A stretch of DNA of 64,000 nt from Cellulomonas denverensis (GTDB lineage Bacteria > Actinomycetota > Actinomycetes > Actinomycetales > Cellulomonadaceae), in the NCBI RefSeq assembly GCF_012396125.1, contig NZ_JAAXOX010000007.1:62001-126000 (forward strand). The letters run 5' to 3'. The first letter of the stretch is position 1, and each line of letters opens with the position of its first letter. Shown here one piece after another: positions 28,132 to 37,734 of the stretch. The translations under genes were made by a program, and so were the position numbers. The notes beneath the pieces were generated by a model. It ran no database searches and was not told the DNA's origin. It saw nothing but the letters and a program-made list of their open reading frames with translations.

Positions 28132-28767
28132 TCAGACCGCCTGCGCCACGTCCTCGAAGTCGAGCCGGGTCTGCCGCGGCCAGCTGGCCGGCATCCCGAA
28201 GCCGTCGACGTCGGCCGGCGCGTGGCCGACGTTCAGCACTGCCAGCGCCCGCCAGCCGGTGCCGGTGAAGAACTCGGCATCCACCCCGGCCGCGTCGAAG
28301 CCGGTCATCGGACCGACCTGCAGGCCCGCGGCGCGCAGGCCGACGATCAGGTAGCCCAGCTGCAGGAAGGCGTTGTCGCGGGCCATCGCGGTGCGGGCGG
28401 CCTGGTTCGGGTGCAGGTTGTCCCGGACACCGGGGATGTGCGGGGCCAGGCGCGGCATCTGCTCGTGGAAGTCGACGTCGGCGGCCACCACGATCGACAG
28501 CGGGGCGCGCTGGGTCTTGGCCTTGTTGCCGTCCGCCATGTGCGAGACCAGGCGCTCGCGGCCGGCCGGGGTGCGCACCAGCAGCAGGCGCAGCGGCAGC
28601 GAGTTCATCGCGGTCGGGCCCCAGCGGACGACGTCCCAGACGGCGCGGATCTGCTCGTCGGTGACCTCGTCCTCGGCGAAGGTGTTCACCGTGCGGGCGG
28701 TGCGGAACAGCAGGTCGGTGACCTCGTCCGGCACGAGCGCGGAGGAGGTGGCGGTGTCAGTGGTCAT
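28132..28767 (-). CDS. Nitroreductase-family protein, RutE/malonic semialdehyde reductase-like
   Basis: This is a 211-residue FMN-dependent nitroreductase fold. Segments [41 protein letters not shown] and [11 protein letters not shown] match the RutE/HadB group, whose members reduce malonic semialdehyde. I start at ATG 28767, which has AGGA 5-8 nt upstream, rather than an in-frame ATG at 28800. No other rut genes are nearby, so the substrate here is open. It is divergent from tsaD. Confidence 0.85.
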   Translation of the reverse strand: MTTDTATSSALVPDEVTDLLFRTARTVNTFAEDEVTDEQIRAVWDVVRWGPTAMNSLPLRLLLVRTPAGRERLVSHMADGNKAKTQRAPLSIVVAADVDFHEQMPRLAPHIPGVRDNLHPNQAARTAMARDNAFLQLGYLIVGLRAAGLQVGPMTGFDAAGVDAEFFTGTGWRALAVLNVGHAPADVDGFGMPASWPRQTRLDFEDVAQAV

Positions 28768-28858
28768 GTCCTGCTGAACCGGACGGCAGATGTGCGGCAT
28801 TCCAGATTGTTGCCGTGAGCACCATCACACCCGGACGGGCCGTCCGCGCCGACCGGCC

Positions 28859-28864
28859 TATCCT
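28859..28864 (+). promoter_or_regulatory. -10 element for leaderless tsaD
   Basis: TATCCT lies 7 nt before the tsaD ATG at 28872. This favours that start over a GTG at 28815 in the same frame. Confidence 0.55.
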
Positions 28865-28871
28865 TGTGCCC

Positions 28872-29930
28872 ATGCCCGATGCACCCCTGGTCCTGGGGAT
28901 CGAGACCTCCTGCGATGAGACCGGCGTGGCCCTGGTGCGCGCCCACCCCGACCGCAGTGAGCTCCTGGTCGACACCGTCGCCTCCTCGATGGACGAGCAC
29001 GCCCGGTTCGGCGGGATCATCCCGGAGATCGCCTCCCGCGCCCACCTGGAGGCCATGCTGCCGACCATCCAGCGCTCGCTGGACACCGCCGGGGTCACGC
29101 TGGGCGACATCGACGCCGTGGCCGTCACCGCGGGCCCCGGCCTGGTCGGGTCGCTGACCGTCGGTGCCGCAGCCGCCAAGGCGCTGGCCTTCGGGCTGGG
29201 CAAGCCGCTGTACGGCGTGAACCACGTGATCGGCCATGCCGCGGTGGACGAGCTGGTTGACGGCCTGTTCCCGGACCGGGTGATGGCGCTGGTGGTCTCC
29301 GGCGGGCACTCCTCGCTGCTGCTGATCGACGACGTGGTGACCGGGGTGCACGAGCTGGGCTCCACCCTGGACGACGCCGCCGGCGAGGCCTTCGACAAGG
29401 TCGGCCGCCTGCTCGGACTGCCCTACCCCGGTGGGCCGCACATCGACCGGCTGGCCCGGGAGGGCAACCCGGAGGCGATCCGGTTCCCGCGCGGGCTGAC
29501 CGCCGCCAAGGACCAGGAGAAGCACGCCTACGACTTCTCGTTCTCCGGGCTCAAGACCGCGGTCGCCCGCTGGGTCGAGGCCCGCCGGGACGCCGGGGAG
29601 GAGATCCCGCTGGCGGATGTCTCGGCCAGCTTCGCCGCCGCGGTCGCGGACGTGCTGACCGCCAAGACCATCGCGGCCTGCCGCCGGCACGGGGTCGACA
29701 CCCTGGTGATCGGCGGCGGGTTCAGCGCCAACTCCCAGCTGCGGGAGCTGGCCGCCGAGCGGTGCGCCGAGGCCGGGATCGACCTGCGCATCCCGCCGAT
29801 CCGCTACTGCACCGACAACGGCGCGATGATCGCGGCGCTCGGGGCGGCGATCGTCCGGCGCGGGATCGCCCCGTCGGCGCTGGACATCGGAGTGGACTCG
29901 GCGATGCCGCTGGAGATCGTCACCGCCTGA
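28872..29930 (+). CDS. tsaD: tRNA N6-threonylcarbamoyladenosine transferase TsaD
   Basis: TsaD transfers the threonylcarbamoyl group to A37 of ANN-decoding tRNAs. The 352-residue protein has [16 protein letters not shown], the metal-binding HVIGH motif ([10 protein letters not shown]), [11 protein letters not shown] and [10 protein letters not shown]. It lies 760 nt downstream of rimI with a nitroreductase gene on the opposite strand between, and has its own promoter. Its final 11 nt overlap the convergent membrane-protein gene. Confidence 0.97.
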   Translation: MPDAPLVLGIETSCDETGVALVRAHPDRSELLVDTVASSMDEHARFGGIIPEIASRAHLEAMLPTIQRSLDTAGVTLGDIDAVAVTAGPGLVGSLTVGAAAAKALAFGLGKPLYGVNHVIGHAAVDELVDGLFPDRVMALVVSGGHSSLLLIDDVVTGVHELGSTLDDAAGEAFDKVGRLLGLPYPGGPHIDRLAREGNPEAIRFPRGLTAAKDQEKHAYDFSFSGLKTAVARWVEARRDAGEEIPLADVSASFAAAVADVLTAKTIAACRRHGVDTLVIGGGFSANSQLRELAAERCAEAGIDLRIPPIRYCTDNGAMIAALGAAIVRRGIAPSALDIGVDSAMPLEIVTA

Positions 29931-30426
29931 ACCGCAGCCGCCAGATCCGGGCGCCGAGGGCGAAGGGCAACGCGAACACCAGGACGTGCAGGGCGAACCA
30001 GCCCCAGCTCAGCGACCAGGTGGTGGACAGTTCCGCCGGCCCCGCGGTGTAGTCGAAGGTGGCGCCCAGCACCACGCGCCGGGCGCTGAGCGTGCCGTCG
30101 CCGGCCAGGTCGGCCAGCGCGTCCAGCGTGCCGAAGCCGTAGGCCAGCCCGGTGTACAGCGCGAAGGCCAGCGCGATCGCGCCCCAGACCGTGCCCGCGG
30201 TCCAGCGCGGGATCGGGCGGTCCAGCGCCTCCAGGTAGCCGTCGGCCAGGACGCGCGGGTTGCCCAGGTCGTCCAGCGCCCGGCCGAGGCCGACCTCCGC
30301 GGCGGTGGCAGCCAGTTCGCGCCGGACCTCGCGGGTCAGGGCGCTCGCCTGGGGGTGGTCCTGGATCGCCCAGGAGAAGCGGATCAGCACCAGGTCGCGG
30401 CGCAGTCGGTCGCGCAGGGTGGTCAT
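29920..30426 (-). CDS. Membrane protein encoded with PadR regulator
   Basis: This is a 168-residue protein with a soluble helical N-terminus ([19 protein letters not shown] to about residue 70) and three hydrophobic segments, ending in a basic tail. The gene layout resembles the DUF1700/HAAS (PadR-associated sensor) type of small membrane protein, but I cannot confirm the family by eye. The ATG overlaps the padR stop (ATGA), so the two are co-expressed. The 3' end overlaps tsaD by 11 nt. Confidence 0.7.
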   Translation of the reverse strand: MTTLRDRLRRDLVLIRFSWAIQDHPQASALTREVRRELAATAAEVGLGRALDDLGNPRVLADGYLEALDRPIPRWTAGTVWGAIALAFALYTGLAYGFGTLDALADLAGDGTLSARRVVLGATFDYTAGPAELSTTWSLSWGWFALHVLVFALPFALGARIWRLRFRR

Positions 30427-30767
30427 GCGGGCTCCTTCGGGTCGCGGGCGGCGATCAGCAGCTCGCGGACGGTGCGGTCGAGTGCCGACCAGGACTCGGC
30501 GGCGGCCCACAGCTCCGCGGTGCCGTCGCCGGTGGGGCGGTAGTACTTGCGGGCCGGGCCGTTGGGCGAGGGGACCAGCCGGGAGCTGATCCGGCCCTCG
30601 CGTTCCAGCCGGTTGAGCACCGGGTAGACGGTGCCGGTGGTCAGCTCGGTCAGCCCGGCGTCGCGCAGCCGGTCGACCAGCTGGTAGCCGTAGGCCTCCT
30701 GCTCGCTCAGGGCGGCGAGCACCAGCATGGGCAGCACGCCCTTGAGGAGTTGGCTGTCGCGGGTCAC
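30423..30767 (-). CDS. PadR-family transcriptional regulator
   Basis: This is a 114-residue winged-helix repressor. LLKGVLPMLVLAALSEQEAYGYQLVDRLRDAGL followed by TGTVYPVLNRLEREGRI is the PadR signature. The GTG at 30767 was chosen because TACCAT lies 6 nt upstream with a -35 at 18-nt spacing; a longer frame would begin inside the promoter. It is co-expressed with the membrane protein that follows. A pair of 12-nt direct repeats overlaps the promoter and suggests autorepression. Confidence 0.9.
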   Translation of the reverse strand: MTRDSQLLKGVLPMLVLAALSEQEAYGYQLVDRLRDAGLTELTTGTVYPVLNRLEREGRISSRLVPSPNGPARKYYRPTGDGTAELWAAAESWSALDRTVRELLIAARDPKEPA

Positions 30768-30773
30768 CTGAAC

Positions 30774-30806
30774 ATGGTATCGCCAGCTATCGGGTATTGC
30801 CAACTA
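30774..30806 (-). promoter_or_regulatory. padR promoter with candidate PadR operator
   Basis: On the minus strand TTGGCA (30803-30798) and TACCAT (30779-30774) are 18 nt apart, and the start codon follows after 6 nt. On the plus strand TATCGCCAGCTA (30778-30789) and TATTGCCAACTA (30795-30806) are near-identical direct repeats 17 nt apart, covering the spacer and both boxes. Confidence 0.75.
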
Positions 30807-30810
30807 GCGA

Positions 30811-31947
30811 CTACAGCGGACGCCCCGCCCGCATCTCCGCCACCAGCGAGGCCACCACCGCGTCCAGCTCCCCGCCGTGCCGCCGGGCCACCGCGCGCTG
30901 GCGCTGGTACGAGGCGCCCTTGCGCAGGATGACCCGCACCGAGTCCAGCTCCTGGGCGCAGCCCAGCCGCTCGGCCACTGGGGCCAGCTCGGTCAACAGC
31001 CGGGCCACCGCATCGGTGACCAGCTCCTCGTTCCCGGCGGCGTCGGTGATGATGATCGCGTCCATGCCGTAGCGCGCCGAGCGCCACTTGTTCTCCTGCG
31101 CGAACCACGGCGGCACGGTGGGCAGCGGCTCGCCGCGATCCAGCATGGTGGAGAAGTGCTCGACCAGGCAGTGGGTCAGGGCGGCCAGCGCGGTGACCTC
31201 CAGCAGGGTGGGCGCCCCGTCGCAGATCCGGGCCTCGATGGTGCCGAACCGGGGCGAGGGCCGCACGTCCCAGCGCACCTCGTCGAAGGCGTCGATCACC
31301 CCGGTGTGCAGCATGTCCCCGACGTACGCCTCCAGCTGCTCCCAGCGCTCGAACTGGAACGGCAGCCCGGCGGTGGGCAGCTGCTGGAACATCAGCGCCC
31401 GGTTGGAGGCGTAGCCGGTGTCCTTGCCGCCCCAGAACGGGCTGGAGGCGGACAGCGACTGCAGGTGGGCGAAGGTGGTGAGCAGGGCGCGGGAGATCGG
31501 CAGCACCTTGTCCCGGTCCTCGATGCCGACGTGCACGTGCACGCCGTAGATCAGCATCTGCCGGCCCCACCACTGGGTGCGGTCGATCAGGGTGGCGTAG
31601 CGCTCCTTGTCGGTGACCTTCTGCTGCGCCCACCGGGCGAACGGGTGGGTCCCGGCGCTCATCAGCTCGACCCGGAGCGGATCGGTGAGCGCCCGGACCC
31701 GGTCGATCGCCCGGGACAGGTCCGCCCCGGCCTCGCCCACGGTCCGGCACACGCCGGAGACCACCTCGACCGTGTTGAGCAGCAGCTCCTGCTTGATCGC
31801 CGGGTCGTCGTCGCCGACCGCGTCCAGCACGGTGCGGGCCACCTGCCGCAGGTCGCCGGAGTCGGCGTCCACCAGGGCCAGCTCCCACTCGATCCCGACG
31901 GTCGACCGCTCGGAGCGGGCGAAGTCCAGCCGCGCCGGGGTGGTCAT
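30811..31947 (-). CDS. Carboxylate-amine ligase, GCS2 family (YbdK/EgtA-like)
   Basis: This is a 378-residue ATP-grasp-like glutamate--cysteine ligase homologue. TVGIEWELALVD near the N-terminus, GTHPFARW, YGVHVHVGIEDRDK, SASSPFWGG and RFGTIEARICDGAP are the GCS2 signatures. Family members ligate glutamate to cysteine weakly or act on other amines, and in actinobacteria relatives contribute to ergothioneine or mycothiol-related chemistry. The substrate here is unresolved. Its ATG overlaps the stop of the upstream methyltransferase (TGATG). Confidence 0.88.
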   Translation of the reverse strand: MTTPARLDFARSERSTVGIEWELALVDADSGDLRQVARTVLDAVGDDDPAIKQELLLNTVEVVSGVCRTVGEAGADLSRAIDRVRALTDPLRVELMSAGTHPFARWAQQKVTDKERYATLIDRTQWWGRQMLIYGVHVHVGIEDRDKVLPISRALLTTFAHLQSLSASSPFWGGKDTGYASNRALMFQQLPTAGLPFQFERWEQLEAYVGDMLHTGVIDAFDEVRWDVRPSPRFGTIEARICDGAPTLLEVTALAALTHCLVEHFSTMLDRGEPLPTVPPWFAQENKWRSARYGMDAIIITDAAGNEELVTDAVARLLTELAPVAERLGCAQELDSVRVILRKGASYQRQRAVARRHGGELDAVVASLVAEMRAGRPL

Positions 31948-33137
31948 CAGCCCACCGGCTCCACGACCAGCACCCGCTGCTGCCCGGCGACCCGGGTGAG
32001 CACCAGGGTGGTCTCGGCATCGCCGCGCAGGTCGAGCTGGCGGCGCAGCTGCTCGGGCACCACCGCGGTGCCGCGCTTCTTGATCGTGACGATGCCGACC
32101 CCGCGTTCGCGCAGGTAGGCCTTCAGCCGCTTGAGGCCGAAGGGCATCGAGTCCAGGACCCGGTAGCCGGTGGCGAAGGCGGTCGGGTGCAGCACGTCGG
32201 AGGTCACATAGGCGATGGTGGGGTCGACCAGGCGTCCGTGCACCTCGGCGGCGACCTCGGCGACCAGTCCGGCCCGGATCACCGCACCGTCCGGCTCGTA
32301 CAGGTAGCCGCCGACCGGCCCGGGGTGCGCGACCGCGCCGGTGCCGCGCAGCTCGGCGGCGCCACCGTCCGACCCGAGCAGCAGGGCGGAGCGGCCCGGA
32401 CCGGCGGGGGCGAGCGGGCCGCACCACAGGCCGAGTTCGACCACGTCGCCGTCCACCGACACCCACTGGGCCTCGGCGTCCTCGGGCAGCGCCGAGTGCG
32501 GCACCCCGGGGCCGAGCTTCATGCCGAGCGCGGGCACCCGGTCGCGCAGGGCCAGCACCCGGTCCAGCGGCGGGCTGTAGGCGGCCGGGTCGTGCCGCCG
32601 GGCGCCGGAGCCGGTGCGCCGGGCCGGGTCGGCGTACACCCCGTCCACCCCCTCGGCGGCGAAGTCCACCGCCAGCCCGTCCCCGTGCCGGACCACGGCC
32701 TCCGGGAAGTGCCGCAGGTTCACCGTGGCCAGGGCGGCGGTGGTCTCGTCCGCCTCGACCGCCAGCACCGGCAGCCCCACCGCGGCCAGGGTCATCGCAT
32801 CGGCGCCCAGCCCGCAGGTGAGGTCGGCCACCCGGGTCACCCCGGCGTCGCGGTACCGGCGGGCGTGCCGGGCGGCCACCACCAGCCGGGTGGCCTGCTC
32901 CAGTCCGGTGGGGGTGAACAGCATCCCGTCCGCGAACTCACCGAGCTTCTCCCGGCCCTTGGCGCGCAGCCGGGACTGGGTGAGGGCGGCGGCAACCAGC
33001 TCGGGGTCCAGGCCGTCCCGCCGCAGCCGCTCGGACAGGGCCATCGCCCGGTCGGGGTCGTAGGGCGGCAACGCGGACAGCAGGGCCCAGCCCTCGGGGC
33101 TGAGCAGCTTGGCGAGTCCGGGTCCGACCGAGTCCAT
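31947..33137 (-). CDS. Class I SAM-dependent methyltransferase with THUMP-like C-terminus
   Basis: This is a 396-residue protein. An N-terminal helical part precedes a Rossmann methyltransferase core: VADLTCGLGADAMTLA for SAM binding, VEADETTAALATVNL and GVYADPARR as the catalytic-side motif. A C-terminal THUMP-like region (RLKAYLRERGVGIVTIKKRG) suggests an RNA substrate. I start at ATG 33137 because it begins MDSVGPGLAKLLSPEGW, as in relatives; an upstream in-frame ATG is 11 codons earlier. It is divergent from groES and probably co-transcribed with the ligase gene. Confidence 0.85.
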   Translation of the reverse strand: MDSVGPGLAKLLSPEGWALLSALPPYDPDRAMALSERLRRDGLDPELVAAALTQSRLRAKGREKLGEFADGMLFTPTGLEQATRLVVAARHARRYRDAGVTRVADLTCGLGADAMTLAAVGLPVLAVEADETTAALATVNLRHFPEAVVRHGDGLAVDFAAEGVDGVYADPARRTGSGARRHDPAAYSPPLDRVLALRDRVPALGMKLGPGVPHSALPEDAEAQWVSVDGDVVELGLWCGPLAPAGPGRSALLLGSDGGAAELRGTGAVAHPGPVGGYLYEPDGAVIRAGLVAEVAAEVHGRLVDPTIAYVTSDVLHPTAFATGYRVLDSMPFGLKRLKAYLRERGVGIVTIKKRGTAVVPEQLRRQLDLRGDAETTLVLTRVAGQQRVLVVEPVG

Positions 33138-33163
33138 CCGGCGATCCTCGCACGCCCGGCTCA

Positions 33164-33190
33164 CTGGCACTCGCCTTGACCGAGTGCTAA
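33164..33190. promoter_or_regulatory. CIRCE element 1 (HrcA operator)
   Basis: CTGGCACTC, nine bases, GAGTGCTAA closely matches the CIRCE consensus (right arm perfect, left arm two changes). It covers the -35 box of the groES promoter, the usual place for HrcA repression. Confidence 0.9.
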
Positions 33191-33204
33191 CGGCTTTCTA
33201 CAGT
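33176..33204 (+). promoter_or_regulatory. groES promoter
   Basis: TTGACC (33176-33181) and TACAGT (33199-33204) are separated by 17 nt, a strong primary-sigma promoter embedded between two CIRCE-type repeats. Confidence 0.88.
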
Positions 33205-33209
33205 GACAG

Positions 33210-33236
33210 CTGGCACTCTCCATCGGAGGGTGCCAG
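33210..33236. promoter_or_regulatory. CIRCE element 2
   Basis: CTGGCACTC, nine bases, GGGTGCCAG is a more degenerate CIRCE with the same nine-base spacing. It begins 46 nt after element 1, just downstream of the expected transcription start. Confidence 0.78.
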
Positions 33237-33322
33237 CCCGTACGACTGCCGGCACCCGCGACGACGGCCGGTCGTTCGGTTTCTTGTACTGGCAACTCAC
33301 AAGCGAGAAGGGGAGGTCCGCC

Positions 33323-33619
33323 GTGTCGGTCTCCATCAAGCCGCTCGAGGACCGGATCGTCGTCAAGACGCTCGAGGCGGAGCAGACCACTGCGTCCGGT
33401 CTGGTCATCCCGGACAGCGCCAAGGAGAAGCCCCAGGAGGGCGAGGTCCTGGCGGTCGGTCCGGGTCGCATCGACGACAAGGGCAACCGCGTGCCGCTCG
33501 ACGTCGCCGTGGGTGACAAGGTCATCTACAGCAAGTACGGCGGCACCGAGGTGAAGTACGACGGCGAGGAGTACCTGATCCTCTCCGCCCGCGACATCCT
33601 GGCCATCGTCACCAAGTGA
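33323..33619 (+). CDS. groS: Co-chaperonin GroES
   Basis: GroES caps GroEL during folding. The 98-residue protein begins [21 protein letters not shown] and contains the mobile loop ([21 protein letters not shown]) and the C-terminal [12 protein letters not shown]. The GTG at 33323 follows GGGAGG (33311-33316). Two strong hairpins follow the stop, and groEL is not downstream. GroEL must therefore be encoded elsewhere. Confidence 0.97.
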   Translation: MSVSIKPLEDRIVVKTLEAEQTTASGLVIPDSAKEKPQEGEVLAVGPGRIDDKGNRVPLDVAVGDKVIYSKYGGTEVKYDGEEYLILSARDILAIVTK

Positions 33620-33632
33620 CGCTCGGCTGAGC

Positions 33633-33665
33633 AGGCCCCCACCGGTTCGCCGGTGGGGGCCTTTT
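33633..33665 (+). terminator. Intrinsic terminator of groES
   Basis: AGGCCCCCACCGG and CCGGTGGGGGCCT form a 13-bp stem around TTCG... loop bases, followed by TTTT: a textbook Rho-independent terminator. Confidence 0.93.
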
Positions 33666-33690
33666 CGCTGTCCGGAGCTGCCCGGACATG

Positions 33691-33733
33691 CGACGAGGGC
33701 CCTGACGGTCTCGCACCGTCGGGGCCCTCGTCG
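33691..33733 (-). terminator. Second hairpin, terminator for whiB
   Basis: CGACGAGGGCCC plus GACGGT pair with ACCGTC plus GGGCCCTCGTCG around a short loop, a very long stem. It lies 64 nt beyond the whiB stop and would stop transcripts from that side. Confidence 0.8.
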
Positions 33734-33796
33734 GGTGACGACGGCGGACTGTCGCGGTATCGCACCGCGGACCGCCGCCATCGAGTTCGTGGGGTG

Positions 33797-34093
33797 TTAC
33801 ACCACCGCGCTGCGTCCGGCGCGCTCGGCCAGGACGGCAGCCCGCTCGTCCTCGCTCAGGCCGCCCCACACGCCGTAGGGCTCCCGGACGGCCAGCGACT
33901 GCTCGCGGCACTCGTTCAGCACCGGGCAGGTCGCGCAGATCGCCTTGGCTGCCTCGGCCCGGCGCCGGCGGGCGGCGCCGCGCTCACCCTCGGGGTGGAA
34001 GAAGAGGTTCTCGTCGGCGTCCCGGCAGGCGCCCTGGTACTGCCACTCCCAGAGCTCCATCACGGGGCCCGGGAGGCGGGAGATCTCAGCCAT
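33797..34093 (-). CDS. WhiB-family regulator, WhiB3/WhiD-like
   Basis: This is a 98-residue Fe-S cluster transcription factor. The four cluster cysteines are at 23, 53, 56 and 62 (CRD..., CATCPVLNEC), followed by the beta-turn YGVWGG and a basic-acidic tail. The opening LPGPVMELWEWQYQGACR and FFHPEGERG match the WhiB3/WhiD subgroup, which controls redox responses in mycobacteria and spore maturation in Streptomyces. AGGAG lies 8-12 nt before the ATG. Its neighbourhood (groES, BldM-like regulator, guaB) resembles that of whiD. Confidence 0.92.
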   Translation of the reverse strand: MAEISRLPGPVMELWEWQYQGACRDADENLFFHPEGERGAARRRRAEAAKAICATCPVLNECREQSLAVREPYGVWGGLSEDERAAVLAERAGRSAVV

Positions 34094-34176
34094 CGACTAC
34101 TCCTGAACGGTGGTGGTGCGGGGGTCACGATCCGGTCGGCGCCGTTTCAGGACCTGTCCGGTGCGTGCTGATGGGA

Positions 34177-34205
34177 ACACTACAACCGAGTCGGAAGTTG
34201 TTCAA
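34177..34205 (-). promoter_or_regulatory. whiB promoter
   Basis: On the minus strand TTGAAC (34205-34200) and TAGTGT (34182-34177) are 17 nt apart, giving a leader of about 77 nt. A GGGAC-CTAC-GTCCC dyad at 34218-34231 lies just upstream and could be a regulator site. Confidence 0.75.
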
Positions 34206-34273
34206 GCCTGGGTGCCCAGGGACCTACGTCCCAAGATCATGACGCGGTTCGTGAAGCGATTTCCGCTCTCCGG

Positions 34274-34303
34274 TTGGAAACCGCGTCAGCCCACCGGCAC
34301 AAT
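34274..34303 (+). promoter_or_regulatory. Promoter of the MerR-type regulator gene
   Basis: TTGGAA (34274-34279) and CACAAT (34298-34303) lie 18 nt apart, about 50 nt before the ATG at 34352. Confidence 0.6.
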
Positions 34304-34351
34304 CGGGAACAGGTGCGCTACCCCCTGGCGCGGACGAGGACTGACGAACTG

Positions 34352-35323
34352 ATGCAGAACGGCGATGAGCCGGACGCCCTGCCCGAGGGCGCAACCCTGA
34401 CCCCGGCGGCGGTCGCACGACGACTGGGCGTGGCCGCCGCCACCTTGCGCACCTGGGACCGCCGGTACGGACTCGGCCCCTCCGAGCACACCGCCGGCGC
34501 GCACCGCCGGTACACCGCCGCCGATCTGGAACGGTTGACCGCGATGCGCTCGCTGACCCTGGGCGGCGTCGCCCCGGCGGAGGCCGCCCGGCTGGCCCGC
34601 AGCGGGGCCACCGGCCGTCACCTGGCCGTGGTGCCCGATCCGTCCCCGGCGGTGGAACCCGGCGACGGTCCGGTGCCGCTGCCGGAGCAGGAGCCGGTGG
34701 CCGCCACCCCGACCGAGGTGGTGGACGCGGCGCTGCGCGGCGACTCGGCCGCGATGCGCGCGCTGCTCACCCCGGGCGAGGACCTGGCCCGCTGGTGGTC
34801 CGACCTGATCGTGCCGGCCCGGGCCGGGGTCGCCGCCCGCACCGTGCTGGCCCGGCCCGGGGACGAACCGGACGAGGTGATCGTCGCCGCCGCCCTGGCC
34901 GCCCTGCGCGACCGGTTCAGCCGGGTGCCGCGCCACCCGTCCCGCCGCCGGGTCGTGCTGCTGTTCGCCCCGCCCGGGGAGTCACGGCCGCTGGAACTGC
35001 ACGTGCTCGCCGCCGCGCTGGCCGATCACGGCCTGGACGCCCGCGTGGTGGCCGGACCGGCCGGCCGGACCCGGTTGGGCGAGATCGTGACCATGACCAG
35101 CCCGTCCGCCGCGGTGGTGATGTCCGAGCGCGAGGACCCGGACCTGTCGGTGATCGAGGCGCTGTCCGCCCAGCACCCGGAGCTGTTGCAGTTCGTGATG
35201 GTCCCGGACGCCGCCGCCGGACTGGTGCCGCTCAGCCATCGGGTGCAGCGAGTACGGTCGTTCGCGGGTGTCCTGCACGAGGTCGTGGCGGTCGCGGAGG
35301 GGGCGGCCGGCGGCGTCCGGTGA
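34352..35323 (+). CDS. MerR-type HTH protein with cobalamin-binding-like C-terminal region
   Basis: This is a 323-residue protein. The N-terminus (TPAAVARRLGVAAATLRTWDRRYGLGPSEHTAGAHRRYTAADLERL) is a MerR-like winged helix. The rest looks like a helical region plus a Rossmann-like domain (ELHVLAAALADHGLDARVVAGP), as in the B12-dependent CarH/LitR regulators. The DxHxxG cobalamin motif is not visible, so B12 binding is doubtful. GAGGA (34336-34340) supports the ATG. It sits between whiB and the BldM-like gene and may take part in the same developmental or stress circuit. Confidence 0.75.
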   Translation: MQNGDEPDALPEGATLTPAAVARRLGVAAATLRTWDRRYGLGPSEHTAGAHRRYTAADLERLTAMRSLTLGGVAPAEAARLARSGATGRHLAVVPDPSPAVEPGDGPVPLPEQEPVAATPTEVVDAALRGDSAAMRALLTPGEDLARWWSDLIVPARAGVAARTVLARPGDEPDEVIVAAALAALRDRFSRVPRHPSRRRVVLLFAPPGESRPLELHVLAAALADHGLDARVVAGPAGRTRLGEIVTMTSPSAAVVMSEREDPDLSVIEALSAQHPELLQFVMVPDAAAGLVPLSHRVQRVRSFAGVLHEVVAVAEGAAGGVR

Positions 35324-35416
35324 GCGCCGGGCAGCCCGGGCCACTAACGTCCGGGAAGATCTGGCCGATACAGAAACCATCGACCGGACAGTCTGGTCGG
35401 CGGAAGGCGGAGGTCG

Positions 35417-36106
35417 ATGGCGGGCGTCGTGGTGTGCCACGGATCCACGACGGTGCGGGAACGCATCGTCCTGACGGCGCTCGGCGTACCCGCCCTGGCA
35501 CCGGTGCGAGCAGCGGGTTCGGTCGACGAACTGGTCGCCCTGGCCCGGCGGGTACCGCCGACGATCGTGCTGCTGGACGCACACCTGCCCTCGCCCGGGC
35601 CGATCGAGGCGATCCGCCGGCTGCGGGCCATCCCGGCACCGGCCACCGTGGTGATGCTGGCCGTCCCCGGTGACGAGATCGCGCTGGACCGGGCGATCGC
35701 CCTGGGTGCCCGCGGATACCTGTCGCCGGACGTCGGCCGGGCCGAGCTCGCGGCGGTGGCGGCGCACATCCTCGCCGGACCGGGAACGCCCGACCCCCGC
35801 GGTGCCGACGGCGTGAGCGGCCAGGACGGCCTGGCGGCGGCGGCGACCGCGGCCGCCACCGCGGTGCTCACCCCCGATCTGCCGGCCCAGACCCACGGCG
35901 GCGTCGGTGAGGTCCAGCTGACCAAGCGGGAGATCGAGGTGCTGGTCGGGATGAGTAACGGCCGCTCGAACGCCCAGATCGGCCAGGAGCTGTACCTGTC
36001 CGAGGACACGATCAAGACCCACGCGCGGCGGCTGTTCCGCAAGCTCGGGGCCTCCGACCGGGCCCAGGCGGTGGCGATCGGACTGCGCCGCGGGCTGATC
36101 CACTGA
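35417..36106 (+). CDS. LuxR-type response regulator, BldM-like
   Basis: This is a 229-residue protein. A receiver-like N-terminus (VVLLDAHLP near residue 55) has Asp at the phosphorylation position, but the acidic pocket at the start is reduced. The C-terminal LuxR HTH (LTKREIEVLVGMSNGRSNAQIGQELYLSEDTIKTHARRLFRKLGASDRAQAVAIGLRRG) is intact. Position between a WhiD-like gene and guaB matches bldM in Streptomyces; orthology is inferred, not proven. GGAGG (35409-35413) precedes the ATG. BldM-type regulators may act without phosphorylation. Confidence 0.8.
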   Translation: MAGVVVCHGSTTVRERIVLTALGVPALAPVRAAGSVDELVALARRVPPTIVLLDAHLPSPGPIEAIRRLRAIPAPATVVMLAVPGDEIALDRAIALGARGYLSPDVGRAELAAVAAHILAGPGTPDPRGADGVSGQDGLAAAATAAATAVLTPDLPAQTHGGVGEVQLTKREIEVLVGMSNGRSNAQIGQELYLSEDTIKTHARRLFRKLGASDRAQAVAIGLRRGLIH

Positions 36107-37675
<1,569 letters not shown>

Positions 37676-37685
37676 CCCACCCGGA

Positions 37686-37727
37686 ACGACGAAGGGGCCC
37701 CTCCGCTCGGAGGGGCCCCTTCGTCGT
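37686..37727. terminator. Bidirectional terminator between guaB and the murA-like gene
   Basis: ACGACGAAGGGGCCCCTCCG pairs perfectly with its complement around a two- to three-base loop. It lies between two convergent genes. Confidence 0.93.
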
Positions 37728-37734
37728 GGGTGGG

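Noticed and set aside
33691..33733. Possible third CIRCE or operator near groES
   Set aside because: It is a long continuous stem downstream of the gene, not a nine-base-spaced repeat; a terminator for whiB explains it.
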